Shown here piece by piece: positions 7,259 through 15,586 of a stretch of 64,000 nt of DNA. Position 1 is the first letter of the stretch. The number at the start of each line of letters is the position of its first letter. The translations under genes and the position numbers were made by a program. Source of the stretch: DASVWZ01 sp963708575 (GTDB lineage Bacteria; Acidobacteriota; Terriglobia; Terriglobales; Acidobacteriaceae); the NCBI GenBank assembly GCA_963708575.1, contig CAVPTB010000003.1, forward strand, positions 620,001 through 684,000, written 5' to 3'. The notes beneath the pieces are model-generated. The model ran no database searches. It was not told the DNA's origin and saw only the letters and a program-made list of their open reading frames with translations.

Positions 7259-8638
7259 ATGTCTGTTCCAAGTCCAAGCCTTGCTCCCAATCCGTGGTTG
7301 CGCATTCTCGATGCGCTGGAAAAGAAAATCAACCGGCACTCTTATGACACTTGGCTGAAGCCGACACGCTACAGTCACTCCAGCGGAGGGGTTCTTTTCG
7401 TTCGCGTCCCCAGCGCAGAGTTTCGCCAGGTGCAAGACAAATATGCAGACCTGATCCAGGAGGCGCTCGACAACCTCGGCATGGAATATCAGGACGTGCA
7501 GTTCGTTGCGCCCGACGATGGTCCGTCCGCAACTGCGGTGCGTCACGACGGAGGTCTTTCTCCTCAGCCGGTTGCAGTCCCTCATCATGTTTCCCAATCG
7601 CGTTTCGATTGGGATGGCGCCGCTCAACTGAATCCCCGCTACACCTTTGACGCCTTCGTCATCGGCAGTGGCAACCAGTTTGCCCACGCTGCCTGCCAGG
7701 CTGTCGCTGAGCGCCCTTCCAAGGCCTACAACCCGTTGTTCCTGTACGGCGGCGTCGGTATGGGCAAGACTCACCTGATGCAGGCCATCGGCCACGAGAT
7801 CGCTCACCGCATGCCCCAGGCTGCCATCTGCTACGTCTCCAGCGAGAAGTTCACTAACGAGATGATTAACTCGCTGCGTTACGACAAGATGACCAGCTTT
7901 CGCGACAAGTTCCGCAACGTCGACGTTCTGCTGGTAGACGACATCCAGTTCCTTGCGCAAAAAGAGCGTACCCAGGAAGAATTCTTCCATACTTTCAATG
8001 CCTTGCACGAGTCGATGAAGCAGATTGTCATCGCCAGCGATCGTCCGCCCAAAGAACTGGCCGAAATCGAAGACCGGCTGCGCAGCCGTTTCGAGTGGGG
8101 ACTGATCGCCGACATTCAGCCGCCTGATCTTGAGACCAAAGTCGCGATCCTGCAAAAGAAAGCCGAGCAGGAAAAAGTTACTCTGCCAACCGACGTGGCC
8201 CTCTATATCGCGTCCAACATCCGCTCCAACGTTCGGGAGCTCGAGGGTGCACTGATTCGTCTGGTCGCTCACTCTTCGCTCATCGGGGCCGAGATCACGC
8301 TCTCCTACACCCAGCAGGTGCTCAAGAACTTCATCGACTCCCAGGCCCGCAAGGTTACGATCGAATCGATCCAGAAGGCAGTGGCTGAGCAGTTCGGATT
8401 GCGGTTAGTTGAGATCAAAGCCAAGAACAACTCGCGCGCCATCGTCTATCCGCGGCAAATTGCGATGTATCTGGCGAAGCATCTGACCGAAGCGTCGCTG
8501 CCCGAGATCGGACGTCAATTCGGTGGCAAGCACCACACGACGGTATTGCACTCCGTTGAAAAAATTGATCAGGTTCGCCAGCAGGACAAAGACCTGAGCC
8601 GCATGATCAACAAGTTGACCGAGCAGTTAGGCGGCTAG
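7259..8638 (+). CDS. dnaA: Chromosomal replication initiator protein DnaA
   Basis: DnaA binds DnaA boxes at oriC and opens the duplex using ATP. 459 aa, the normal length. Domain I (residues ~8-85) starts NPWLRILDALEKKINRHSYD; a short linker follows. The AAA+ core has Walker A GGVGMGKTHL (~163-172), Walker B VDVLLVDDIQFL (~220) and the sensor region with SNIRSNVRELEGALIRL. Domain IV ends with the DnaA signature VYPRQIAMYLAKHLTEASLP and IGRQFGGKHHTTVLHS, the box-binding helix-turn-helix. It starts at ATG 7259. dnaN follows on the same strand after ~250 bases. Confidence 0.98.
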   Translation: MSVPSPSLAPNPWLRILDALEKKINRHSYDTWLKPTRYSHSSGGVLFVRVPSAEFRQVQDKYADLIQEALDNLGMEYQDVQFVAPDDGPSATAVRHDGGLSPQPVAVPHHVSQSRFDWDGAAQLNPRYTFDAFVIGSGNQFAHAACQAVAERPSKAYNPLFLYGGVGMGKTHLMQAIGHEIAHRMPQAAICYVSSEKFTNEMINSLRYDKMTSFRDKFRNVDVLLVDDIQFLAQKERTQEEFFHTFNALHESMKQIVIASDRPPKELAEIEDRLRSRFEWGLIADIQPPDLETKVAILQKKAEQEKVTLPTDVALYIASNIRSNVRELEGALIRLVAHSSLIGAEITLSYTQQVLKNFIDSQARKVTIESIQKAVAEQFGLRLVEIKAKNNSRAIVYPRQIAMYLAKHLTEASLPEIGRQFGGKHHTTVLHSVEKIDQVRQQDKDLSRMINKLTEQLGG

Positions 8639-8889
8639 ACTGTTCAGGTTCGGAGCCAGCAGAAGGGAACCCAGCCTCCCAACGCCCTCCCGATCTGGCA
8701 TTTGCAACCGCAGTAGGGCGGTCTTGAAGGGAAATCGGGAAAGACTCCCACTATTTCCGGCTTCCCCTGATAATCGCTGGTTTTCGTGGTTTTTCTTTTG
8801 GTATAAGTGATGTATTCACGCCATCCGCGCGCCGAGGGAGCTGGGATATGCCGGTAGAAGCGATTGCATCCGCTGCAGGGACCACCACC
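8639..8889. other. dnaA-dnaN intergenic region
   Basis: About 250 bases without a gene. It has a T-rich stretch (8783-8800) followed by TATAAG (8801-8806), a possible -10 for dnaN, but I see no matching -35 at proper spacing. No DnaA box close to consensus was found here. An alternative dnaN start (ATG 8848) falls inside it. Confidence 0.35.
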
Positions 8890-10005
8890 ATGGAGATCAC
8901 AGTCAGCAAGTTCGAATTGCTGCGCGAGTTGACCGCCACTCAGGGTGTGGTCGAGCGTAAAACCACCATCCCGATTCTTTCGAATTATCTCTTCGAAGCG
9001 GCGGGTGACAAGCTCTCTCTCACTGCGACCGACCTCGATCTCAGCCTGCGCACTTCCTGCGTCGCTAAGGTCAAGAAAGAAGGCTCCTGTACCATCCCGG
9101 CCCGCAAGCTGCACGATTACGTCAAGTTGCTCCCGGACGCCGATATCACCATCAAGCTCCTCGAGAATCACTGGGTCAGCATTCGTTGCGGACGCTCCAA
9201 CACCAAGATGGTTGGCATGGCGAAGGCGAACTTTCCCAGCCTGCCTGCCTTCCCGACCGCGGGCGTAGTCAAGATTCCATCGCAGGTGCTGCGTGCCATG
9301 ATCGCCAAGACCGGTTTCGCCATCGCCACCGAAGAGTCGCGTTATACGCTCAACGGTGCGCTGATGGTTCTCAAGCCCGAGTCGATGACCATGGTCGCTA
9401 CCGACGGTCACCGCCTGTCGCACATCGAGCGCGTCGGCACCAAGTTCGACGGCATCTCCGGAGAACTCAAAACACTGGTTCCCAAGAAAGCCATGGACGA
9501 GCTGAAATCTCTGCTCGATTCCACCGATGCCGAGGAGATCGAGTTCGCGAAAGACGAATCCACTCTCTTCTTCCGCATCGGCACCCGTCTGCTGACTTCG
9601 CGCCAGCTCACGGGACAGTTCCCCAACTTCGAAGCCGTTCTGCCCAAGGACAATAGCAAGTCGATCACGCTCCACGGCGATGAACTGGCTGCGGCCATTT
9701 CGCGTGTGGCCCAGTTTGCCGACGAGCGCTCGCGCGCCGTCCGCTTCAAACTGGAAAAAGGTGAGTTAAAGCTTTCCGCATCTTCGACCGAAACCGGCGA
9801 ATCCGAAGACTCGCTCGAAACCGACTACAACGGCGAGACCATGGCGATCGGTTTCAACGCCCAGTATCTGCTGGATTTCCTCAAGGCCACGGGCAGCGGC
9901 GACGTCAAAATCGAATTCAAAGACCCCCAATCCGCCGGTCAAATGCGCCCCGCCGAAGGCGAAGAGTACAAGTACCGCTACATCGTCATGCCCATGCGAA
10001 TCTGA
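8890..10005 (+). CDS. dnaN: DNA polymerase III beta subunit (sliding clamp)
   Basis: DnaN is the ring-shaped clamp that tethers DNA polymerase III. From the ATG at 8890 the product is 371 aa and begins MEITVSKFELLRELTATQGV, the standard N-terminus; AGGGA lies nine bases upstream. Three repeated clamp domains are recognisable, with TTIPILSNYLFEAAGDKLSL in the first, RYTLNGALMVLKPESMTMVA-type sequence in the second, and the C-terminal YIVMPMRI at the end. A start at ATG 8848 would add 14 residues and also has a purine-rich leader (GGGAG), so it cannot be excluded. It follows dnaA on the same strand. Confidence 0.97.
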   Translation: MEITVSKFELLRELTATQGVVERKTTIPILSNYLFEAAGDKLSLTATDLDLSLRTSCVAKVKKEGSCTIPARKLHDYVKLLPDADITIKLLENHWVSIRCGRSNTKMVGMAKANFPSLPAFPTAGVVKIPSQVLRAMIAKTGFAIATEESRYTLNGALMVLKPESMTMVATDGHRLSHIERVGTKFDGISGELKTLVPKKAMDELKSLLDSTDAEEIEFAKDESTLFFRIGTRLLTSRQLTGQFPNFEAVLPKDNSKSITLHGDELAAAISRVAQFADERSRAVRFKLEKGELKLSASSTETGESEDSLETDYNGETMAIGFNAQYLLDFLKATGSGDVKIEFKDPQSAGQMRPAEGEEYKYRYIVMPMRI

Positions 10006-10230
10006 GGGCCCAGAGCCTTCAGAAGTTCACTGTCCCTCCCGCAGGCGCGTTCCGAGCGTCCAGTAGTGGATTTCCCTTCGTGGTGAAGCTTTCCCCATGG
10101 ATCTCTTTGAGGAGATTCCAGCTCGAAGCTAGCTAGTTCCTCCTGCTTGACTTTCGTGATAAGCTGGCCGGGCCTTTTGTCACTGGAGGCGTTGGGGCGT
10201 GCTCCTTTGTCGCAAGTATGAGGAGTTCCC

Positions 10231-11178
10231 ATGTTCCGAACCTTCCTTCTGCTAACCCTCGTTTTGGGAAGTACTTCCGCTGTGCTCCGCGCTGAAGCTG
10301 GTGTCAAAGACATCATCCCCGCTGGCACGCTCTTGCAATGCACGCTCGACGAACCCAACCTTTCCTCCAAGACCGTTCTGGTCGGCGATCCCATCCTCTG
10401 TCACCTGGGACCGCTCGGCTCCTTCGGTCATTCCGTGTTTCCGCGCGGCGCCATGCTCGGAGGCCATCTGCAGGACTACAAGAATCCCGGTCACTTTGTC
10501 GGCAAAGGCTGGATCGCCCTCGAGTTTGATCGCCTGATTCTTCCCGGAGCCGAAATTCTTCCGCTCTCCGCCAAAGTCATCTCCGCGCCACATCTCAAAG
10601 TCGACGCTCAAGGAGACATTCACGGCAAAGGTCACCCCACGCGTGACGCCGTCGAGTGGGCCATTCCCATCCTGTGGCCGATCAAACTGCTCACCCTTCC
10701 CGCCCGCGGCCCGTATCCGGCTCTCAAGGGCGAGACGCGCATTGCCCTGCGCCTCATGGACGATGTCGAAGTCCCGTTCCCAACCTCGACACGAAGCAGC
10801 ATTCCCATGCCGCCATGGGCCAGCCCCACCTCCTACCTGCCGAGCAGCTCTTCGACAGTCTTCCGCCCCGCCCGAGTCCAGGAGCAGGAGATTCCCCAGG
10901 CTACCCCCGCGGTTTATAAAGCCCCCCAGCCGGCCCCGCAACAGTTTTCCGCGCAATCCGAGAACCAGCAACCGCTTACCATCGTGGCTCTCAAAGATGG
11001 CGCAGCCTATCTGGCTCGCGAATATTGGATCGAAGGCGGCCAGATGCATTGCCTCTCGGATAACGGAGTCGAGCAGCAGGTTGCACTCGAGAAAATCGAC
11101 CTGGCGCAGACGCTCCACCTGAATCAGGAACGCCATGTCGATTTTGTCCTGCAATCGCGGGACAACGCGGTACAGTGA
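10231..11178 (+). CDS. Secreted protein of unknown function with a C-terminal 'KDG' domain
   Basis: 315 aa, signal peptide MFRTFLLLTLVLGSTSAVLR-AEA. Residues ~28-170 (IPAGTLLQCTLDEPNLSSKT, FPRGAMLGGHLQDYKNPGHF) resemble the beta-barrel of TrbI/VirB10-like proteins often seen in secreted acidobacterial proteins; this is a weak match by eye. A Pro/Ser/Gln-rich linker (~190-245) leads to a C-terminal domain of ~60 residues, IVALKDGAAYLAREYWIEGG ... VALEKIDLAQTLHLNQERHV. The same domain ends the protein at 24441-25193. Function unknown; probably periplasmic or outer-membrane associated. The ATG has GAGGAG six bases before it. Confidence 0.75.
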   Translation: MFRTFLLLTLVLGSTSAVLRAEAGVKDIIPAGTLLQCTLDEPNLSSKTVLVGDPILCHLGPLGSFGHSVFPRGAMLGGHLQDYKNPGHFVGKGWIALEFDRLILPGAEILPLSAKVISAPHLKVDAQGDIHGKGHPTRDAVEWAIPILWPIKLLTLPARGPYPALKGETRIALRLMDDVEVPFPTSTRSSIPMPPWASPTSYLPSSSSTVFRPARVQEQEIPQATPAVYKAPQPAPQQFSAQSENQQPLTIVALKDGAAYLAREYWIEGGQMHCLSDNGVEQQVALEKIDLAQTLHLNQERHVDFVLQSRDNAVQ

Positions 11179-11216
11179 CGCTCTTTTTACCCCGAGGAAA
11201 ATGATCTTTCGGGGCT

Positions 11217-11259
11217 GGGTAACGGTCAAGAACGCGGCACATCCGTCCTTGACCTACCC
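11217..11259 (+). promoter_or_regulatory. Hairpin upstream of mscL overlapping its promoter
   Basis: GGGTA..GGTCAAG (11217-11230) pairs with CTTGACC-TACCC (11248-11259), a 12-bp stem with a two-base bulge. The right arm contains the TTGACC of the presumed mscL promoter (11249-11254). A second hairpin, CCCCGA...TCGGGG, lies just upstream at about 11190-11214. No T-run follows, so neither looks like a terminator for the upstream gene. The overlap suggests a regulator-binding site. Confidence 0.4.
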
Positions 11260-11278
11260 ACTATCCCCGCCGTACAGT
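11249..11278 (+). promoter_or_regulatory. Probable mscL promoter
   Basis: TTGACC (11249-11254), 18-base spacer, TACAGT (11273-11278). Transcription would start near 11285, leaving about 22 bases before the ATG and including the strong AGGAGG ribosome-binding site at 11294-11299. This supports the start at 11307 over the upstream in-frame GTG at 11277. Confidence 0.5.
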
Positions 11279-11306
11279 GACCTGCATCCCTGTAGGAGGG
11301 TGTCCC

Positions 11307-11726
11307 ATGCTCAGTGGTTTCAAGCAATTCATTCTTCGCGGAAATGTGGTTGACCTGGCTGTCGGCGTCGTGATCGGCGCAGCGTTCGGTTCAGTTGTTA
11401 CCGCTTTCACGAAAGACCTGCTCACTCCCCTGATCGCCGCTCTCGTGGGCAAGCCCGATTTTTCCGCTATCAAGTTCACCATCAACGGATCCATGTTCCC
11501 CATCGGCGACTTCATTAACGCCACCGTTTCCTTCGTGCTGGTCGCTGCGGCGGTTTACTTTTTCGTAGTGACGCCGCTCAATGCACTGGTCGCCCGGATG
11601 CGGAAAGCGCCGGCCCCGGCCGATCCGACCACCAAGAAGTGCCCGGAATGTCTCAGCGAAATACCGATCGACGCGCGCCGCTGTGCCTATTGCTCCCAGC
11701 CGGTAGCCGTTGGCATCGCTGCCTGA
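11307..11726 (+). CDS. mscL: Large-conductance mechanosensitive channel MscL with C-terminal zinc ribbon
   Basis: MscL opens under membrane tension to release solutes on osmotic downshock. 139 aa. TM1 is preceded by MLSGFKQFILRGNVVDLAVG, the most conserved part of the family, and continues VVIGAAFGSVVTAF. TM2 is FVLVAAAVYFFVVTPLNALV. Instead of only the usual cytoplasmic helix, the end carries a CxxC...CxxC zinc ribbon (CPECLSEIPIDARRCAYCSQ). Such ribbon-tailed MscL proteins occur in several phyla, but the role of the tail is unclear. An excellent AGGAGGG ribosome-binding site precedes the ATG. Confidence 0.96.
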   Translation: MLSGFKQFILRGNVVDLAVGVVIGAAFGSVVTAFTKDLLTPLIAALVGKPDFSAIKFTINGSMFPIGDFINATVSFVLVAAAVYFFVVTPLNALVARMRKAPAPADPTTKKCPECLSEIPIDARRCAYCSQPVAVGIAA

Positions 11727-11810
11727 TCGTTCACGATTGCCCGCTAATCGCGATCGTAGAGACGTTGTTTGCATTGTCTTGTCGGTAGCAAACGTTGAAG
11801 TTTGCCGGAA

Positions 11811-11866
11811 GGTCTTTGCGTCCTTAGCGAGCCCTTCTTTGTCCTCTTTGCGGTTCAAGATTTTGT
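11811..11866 (+). repeat. Dispersed 'ctttgcgtcc..ctctttgcgg' repeat, diverged copy
   Basis: The segment CTTTGCGTCCTTAGCG ... TTGTCCTCTTTGCGGTTCA resembles the recurrent intergenic element read elsewhere as CCTCTGTGTCCTCTGTGGTTA. It lies between mscL and the next gene and contains no open frame of interest. It is listed separately because it is the most diverged of the copies in this window. Confidence 0.4.
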
Positions 11867-11943
11867 CTGAACTTGCGGTTTGAGCCCTGAGCAACTCCTG
11901 CTGTCCTTTGCGCAGGAGTCGTTGATCTGTAACATAAGGCCTG

Positions 11944-12597
11944 ATGATCTCGCGCCGCCTCGCCCTTATCTTCTGCGTCTCCGTATCTGTAGCAGCCCTC
12001 CAGGCTCAACAGAAGCCAGCCACCGCCTCCGCATCGTCCACGATGCGCACAGCTGCCAACCAGCCTCTTGATCCCGGAGAAACCGTCGACGGCGTCTATC
12101 GCAACATCTCCTTCGGATTTACCCTGAAACTCCCGTATGGATGGGTCGACCGCACCGACGACCTGCGCCGGGACAGCGCCGAGGCGTCGAAGGCGGACCC
12201 AGGCAAGTCGACCGTGCTGCTTGCCACATTCCAGCGCCCTCCGGACGCCCCGGGCGATGCGGTCAATTCGGCCATCGTTGTCGCCGCGGAAAGCGTTTCT
12301 TCCTACCCCGGACTCAAAGACGCAAGCCAGTACTTCGGGCCCATCGGGGAGATCGCCAAAGCCAAAGAGCTTTCCCCCATCAATCAACCGTACGACTTTC
12401 CCATCGACGGCATGCCCATCGTCCGCCAGGATTTCAATAAGAAAATGGGCAACGTCACCATGTATCAAAGCTCCATGGCGCTCGTCGAAAAAGGCTACGT
12501 GGTCTCTTTCACCTTCATCGCGGGCAGCCTTGATGACATCACCGACACCCTCGACGCGCTCCGCTTCGGCCGCGTAAAACCCCCCAGGAAGCAGTAG
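11944..12597 (+). CDS. Secreted hypothetical protein (PsbP/lipoprotein-like fold possible)
   Basis: 217 aa with a signal peptide (LALIFCVSVSVAALQAQQ). The mature part begins with YRNISFGFTLKLPYGWVDRT and ends with VSFTFIAGSLDDITDTLDAL. The 'F-GF-LKLP-GW' opening and the late 'F---AGS-DD----LD-LRF' pattern are typical of small secreted proteins related to PsbP/DUF1795, but I do not recognise a specific family. It probably acts outside the cytoplasm. It lies alone between mscL and gyrB. Confidence 0.7.
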   Translation: MISRRLALIFCVSVSVAALQAQQKPATASASSTMRTAANQPLDPGETVDGVYRNISFGFTLKLPYGWVDRTDDLRRDSAEASKADPGKSTVLLATFQRPPDAPGDAVNSAIVVAAESVSSYPGLKDASQYFGPIGEIAKAKELSPINQPYDFPIDGMPIVRQDFNKKMGNVTMYQSSMALVEKGYVVSFTFIAGSLDDITDTLDALRFGRVKPPRKQ

Positions 12598-12766
12598 CGA
12601 AAGAAGTCTGGTCTTCGTGATCCTGAACCGCTCATAGCGGCTAAGGTTCTCGAAGATTTTTCCATCTGCCTGACCTTGGAAAATCCTGAGAAGAGGTACC
12701 TGCAAAGCCATCAAAAGTAGAGGCTTACTGCCTCAAACGGGCGTCGGATTTTCCCCCGAAATGTGC

Positions 12767-12772
12767 TACAAT
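12767..12772 (+). promoter_or_regulatory. Possible extended -10 of gyrB
   Basis: TGC-TACAAT (12763-12772 region; TACAAT at 12767-12772) fits an extended -10 element. No good -35 is found at 17 bases, which extended -10 promoters tolerate. The gyrB ATG is about 118 bases downstream, in a leader that is AT-rich compared with its neighbours. Confidence 0.35.
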
Positions 12773-12889
12773 AAAACATCTCATCCGGTGTTCTAAGTAT
12801 TAGCAATTTCAGTAATTTGACTCGATTTTCGAGGTACCGGAAAAGCGCGCCGGTCAGGGCTCAAATCCGGCAGTTTTCCACGGAGCGGA

Positions 12890-15508
12890 ATGGCGACTAA
12901 AGAAATCTCTGCAGCTGAAATCGCTGAGGCAAAAACCAAGAACGGCAACGCCGACTACAACGCGGATTCCATTAAAGTCCTCGGCGGTATGGAAGCGGTC
13001 CGTAAGCGTCCCGCCATGTATATCGGCTCGACGGGTGAAATGGGTTTGCATCATCTCGTCTACGAAGTGGTCGACAATTCTGTCGATGAAGCTCTCGCCG
13101 GTTACGCCGATAAAATTGAAGTAACCATCCTCATCGATAACTCCATCACCGTCGTCGACAACGGCCGCGGCATTCCGGTCGACAACATGGACATCGACGG
13201 CGAAAAAATTCCCGCCGCCCAGGTGGTGATGACTACGCTTCACGCCGGCGGCAAGTTCGACTCTTCCACCTACAAAGTTTCCGGCGGCTTGCACGGCGTC
13301 GGTGTTTCCTGTGTAAACGCTCTCAGCGAAGAGCTCGATCTCGAAATCTGGCGCGATGGCTTCACCTGGGAACAGACCTATTCGAAGGGCGAGCCAACCA
13401 GCAAGCTGAAAAAAGCCGGTGCGACCAAAGCAAAAACCGGGACCAAGGTTCACTTCCTTCCCGATAGGTCCATCTTCACGGCCACCGAATACAACTTCGA
13501 CATCCTTTCTCAGCGCTTGCGGGAGTTGGCGTTTCTGAACAAAGGCCTGCTGATCACGCTCACCGATGAGCGCCAGACCGATTCGAAAACCGGCGAAGCC
13601 AAGCGTGCCGAATTCAAGTACAACGGCGGCATCGCCGAATTTATCAAGCACCTCAATCGCGGCAAGCAGACGCTTCATGAGAAGCCGATTTACATGGAAG
13701 CCGACAAAGACCAGGTCCACATTGAGATCGGCCTCCAGTACAACGACGGTTATTCCGAGAGCGTTTTCAGCTTCGCCAACAACATCAACACCGTCGATGG
13801 CGGCACCCACCTCTCCGGATTTCGCACTTCGCTCACTCGTACCATCAACTACGCCGGTCAGCAGATGGGTCTGTTCAAAGACGTCAAAGAAAATCTGACG
13901 GGCGATGATGTTCGCGAGGGTCTGGTAGCAGTGATCAGCGTGAAGCTGCCCCAGCCCCAGTTCGAAGGCCAAACCAAAGGCAAGTTGAACTCCGATATCG
14001 CTGGAACAGTTCAGGCGGTGGTAAACGAAAAGTTGGGCGCGTTCTTCGAGCAGAACCCCACCGTCGCCCGCAAGATCATCAACAAGGCGATTGACGCCGC
14101 TCGGGCCCGTGAAGCCGCCCGCAAAGCTCGCGACTTAACCCGCCGTAAAGGCGCTCTCGATGGCGGAGGCCTGCCCGGCAAGCTTGCCGACTGCTCCGAA
14201 CGTACGCCCGAACGCTGCGAACTGTTCCTTGTCGAAGGTGAGTCCGCAGGTGGAACCGCGAAACAGGGCCGTGACCGCCGCTTCCAGGCGATCTTGCCCC
14301 TCAAAGGAAAAATTCTCAACGTCGAAAAAGCCCGCTACGACAAGATGCTGGGCCACGAGGAAATTCGCGCCATGATCACGGCGCTCGGCACCGGAATCTC
14401 CAAAGAAGATTTCGATGCCACCAAGCTCCGTTACGGCAAAATCATCCTGATGACCGACGCCGATGTCGACGGAAGCCACATTCGTACTTTGCTGCTCACC
14501 TTCTTCTTCCGCCATATGCAGGAGCTGATCAAGCGTGGCAATGTCTACATCGCGCAGCCGCCGCTTTACTCCATCAAGAAGGGCAAAACCCAGCAGTACA
14601 TCAAGGACGATAAAGAATACGTAAAAGTCATGGTGAAGCGCGCCTCCGACGGCTTGATCGTTCGCTACGGAGAAGGCGCGGCCAAACTGGAAGGCAGTGC
14701 CCTCGCCAAGTTCATCACCGTGCTGAACGAGTACATCGGCTACTTCGACAAGGTCAACAAGCGCCTGCGCGACGACCGCGTCACGGAACTGATCCCCAAA
14801 GTAGATCTCTCCAAGCGAACGGATTTCGAGGGCGACAAGAAAACTGCTCCCAAGAAGATCGAGAGACTCGAAAAAGATCTGAAGAAAATTCAAAAAGAGC
14901 GGGCCCTCAAGGAAGTCGAGAGCCGCTTTGAAGAAGAACACAATCTGTGGGAAGTGCGCTTCGTGAATTCCCAAGGCGCCGAGCACCTCATCAACTGGGA
15001 ATTGGCGTCGACGCCCGAATACCGCCAGCTGCTTTCGAAGTTCAAGCAGATTGAGCCCTACATGGAGCCGCCATTTGTTGTGGAGTCCGTGGGCAGAAGT
15101 GCCACCGACAGCAGTGGCAAAAATGAAGCCGAAGAGTTGAGCGACGAAGAAGCCGCCGATCAGGACAAAGACCAGAAGAAGGCCACGAAAGAATCTCCCG
15201 CGCGAGCTTCGAAGAAAAAAGAAACCGAGACGGTCGAGAAGTCGAACGCCCGTGACCTCTTCGAATACGTTCTGGCCCAAGGCCGCAAGGACTTTATCGT
15301 GCAGCGCTATAAAGGTCTGGGCGAGATGACTTCGCAGCAGCTCTGGGAAACCACCATGGACCCCGAGCGCCGCACGCTGCTTTCCGTCAGGCTTGAAGAC
15401 ATTGCGGAATGCGAAACCATCTTCACCACGCTGATGGGCGAAGACGTCGAAGCGCGCCGCAAATTCATCGAAGATAACGCGCTCGACGTAAAGAACCTCG
15501 ACATTTAA
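12890..15508 (+). CDS. gyrB: DNA gyrase subunit B
   Basis: GyrB is the ATPase subunit of gyrase, which introduces negative supercoils. 872 aa. The GHKL ATPase domain has KVLGGMEAVRKRPAMYIGST, the conserved EVVDNSVDEALAG, DNGRGIPV and GGLHGVGVSCVNAL. The Toprim domain has the catalytic LVEGESAGGTAKQGRDRRFQ and DADVDGSHIRTLLLTFFFR. The C-terminus is QRYKGLGEMTSQQLWETTMD. Compared with the ~640-residue short form it is longer, partly because of a coiled, highly charged insert (~740-785: Glu/Asp/Lys/Ser rich, DEEAADQDKDQKKATKESPA). gyrA is not in the window. Confidence 0.98.
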   Translation: MATKEISAAEIAEAKTKNGNADYNADSIKVLGGMEAVRKRPAMYIGSTGEMGLHHLVYEVVDNSVDEALAGYADKIEVTILIDNSITVVDNGRGIPVDNMDIDGEKIPAAQVVMTTLHAGGKFDSSTYKVSGGLHGVGVSCVNALSEELDLEIWRDGFTWEQTYSKGEPTSKLKKAGATKAKTGTKVHFLPDRSIFTATEYNFDILSQRLRELAFLNKGLLITLTDERQTDSKTGEAKRAEFKYNGGIAEFIKHLNRGKQTLHEKPIYMEADKDQVHIEIGLQYNDGYSESVFSFANNINTVDGGTHLSGFRTSLTRTINYAGQQMGLFKDVKENLTGDDVREGLVAVISVKLPQPQFEGQTKGKLNSDIAGTVQAVVNEKLGAFFEQNPTVARKIINKAIDAARAREAARKARDLTRRKGALDGGGLPGKLADCSERTPERCELFLVEGESAGGTAKQGRDRRFQAILPLKGKILNVEKARYDKMLGHEEIRAMITALGTGISKEDFDATKLRYGKIILMTDADVDGSHIRTLLLTFFFRHMQELIKRGNVYIAQPPLYSIKKGKTQQYIKDDKEYVKVMVKRASDGLIVRYGEGAAKLEGSALAKFITVLNEYIGYFDKVNKRLRDDRVTELIPKVDLSKRTDFEGDKKTAPKKIERLEKDLKKIQKERALKEVESRFEEEHNLWEVRFVNSQGAEHLINWELASTPEYRQLLSKFKQIEPYMEPPFVVESVGRSATDSSGKNEAEELSDEEAADQDKDQKKATKESPARASKKKETETVEKSNARDLFEYVLAQGRKDFIVQRYKGLGEMTSQQLWETTMDPERRTLLSVRLEDIAECETIFTTLMGEDVEARRKFIEDNALDVKNLDI

Positions 15509-15520
15509 TCAACTCGCATA

Positions 15521-15542
15521 GGGCGGACGCCATCGTCCGCCC
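15521..15542. repeat. Short perfect palindrome, 9-bp arms
   Basis: GGGCGGACG-ccat-CGTCCGCCC lies 12 bases after the gyrB stop codon. There is no T-run, so it is a poor intrinsic terminator. It belongs to the same kind of element as those at 39773, 42659, 50791 and 50838 and those within dusB. Confidence 0.7.
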
Positions 15543-15554
15543 TGTGTGATCCCC

Positions 15555-15581
15555 TTTGCCCTCTGTGGTTAGTTTTTGGTT
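15555..15581 (+). repeat. Dispersed 'CCTCTGTGGTTA' repeat copy
   Basis: TTTGCCCTCTGTGGTTAGTT is one copy of the recurrent element (others at 25781, 27781, 30484, 62330 and diverged ones elsewhere). It ends only five bases before the ATG of the following ATP-grasp gene, so it forms the whole ribosome-binding region of that gene, which lacks a purine-rich Shine-Dalgarno sequence. Confidence 0.65.
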
Positions 15582-15586
15582 TATCG

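Noticed and set aside
8644..9675. 343-codon minus-strand frame opposite dnaN
   Set aside because: Antisense shadow of dnaN; product has no domain-like features.
14135..15280. 381-codon minus-strand frame opposite gyrB
   Set aside because: Antisense shadow; composition is the complement of the gyrB codons.
15521..15545. gyrB terminator
   Set aside because: Strong stem but no T-run after it; kept as a palindromic repeat instead.
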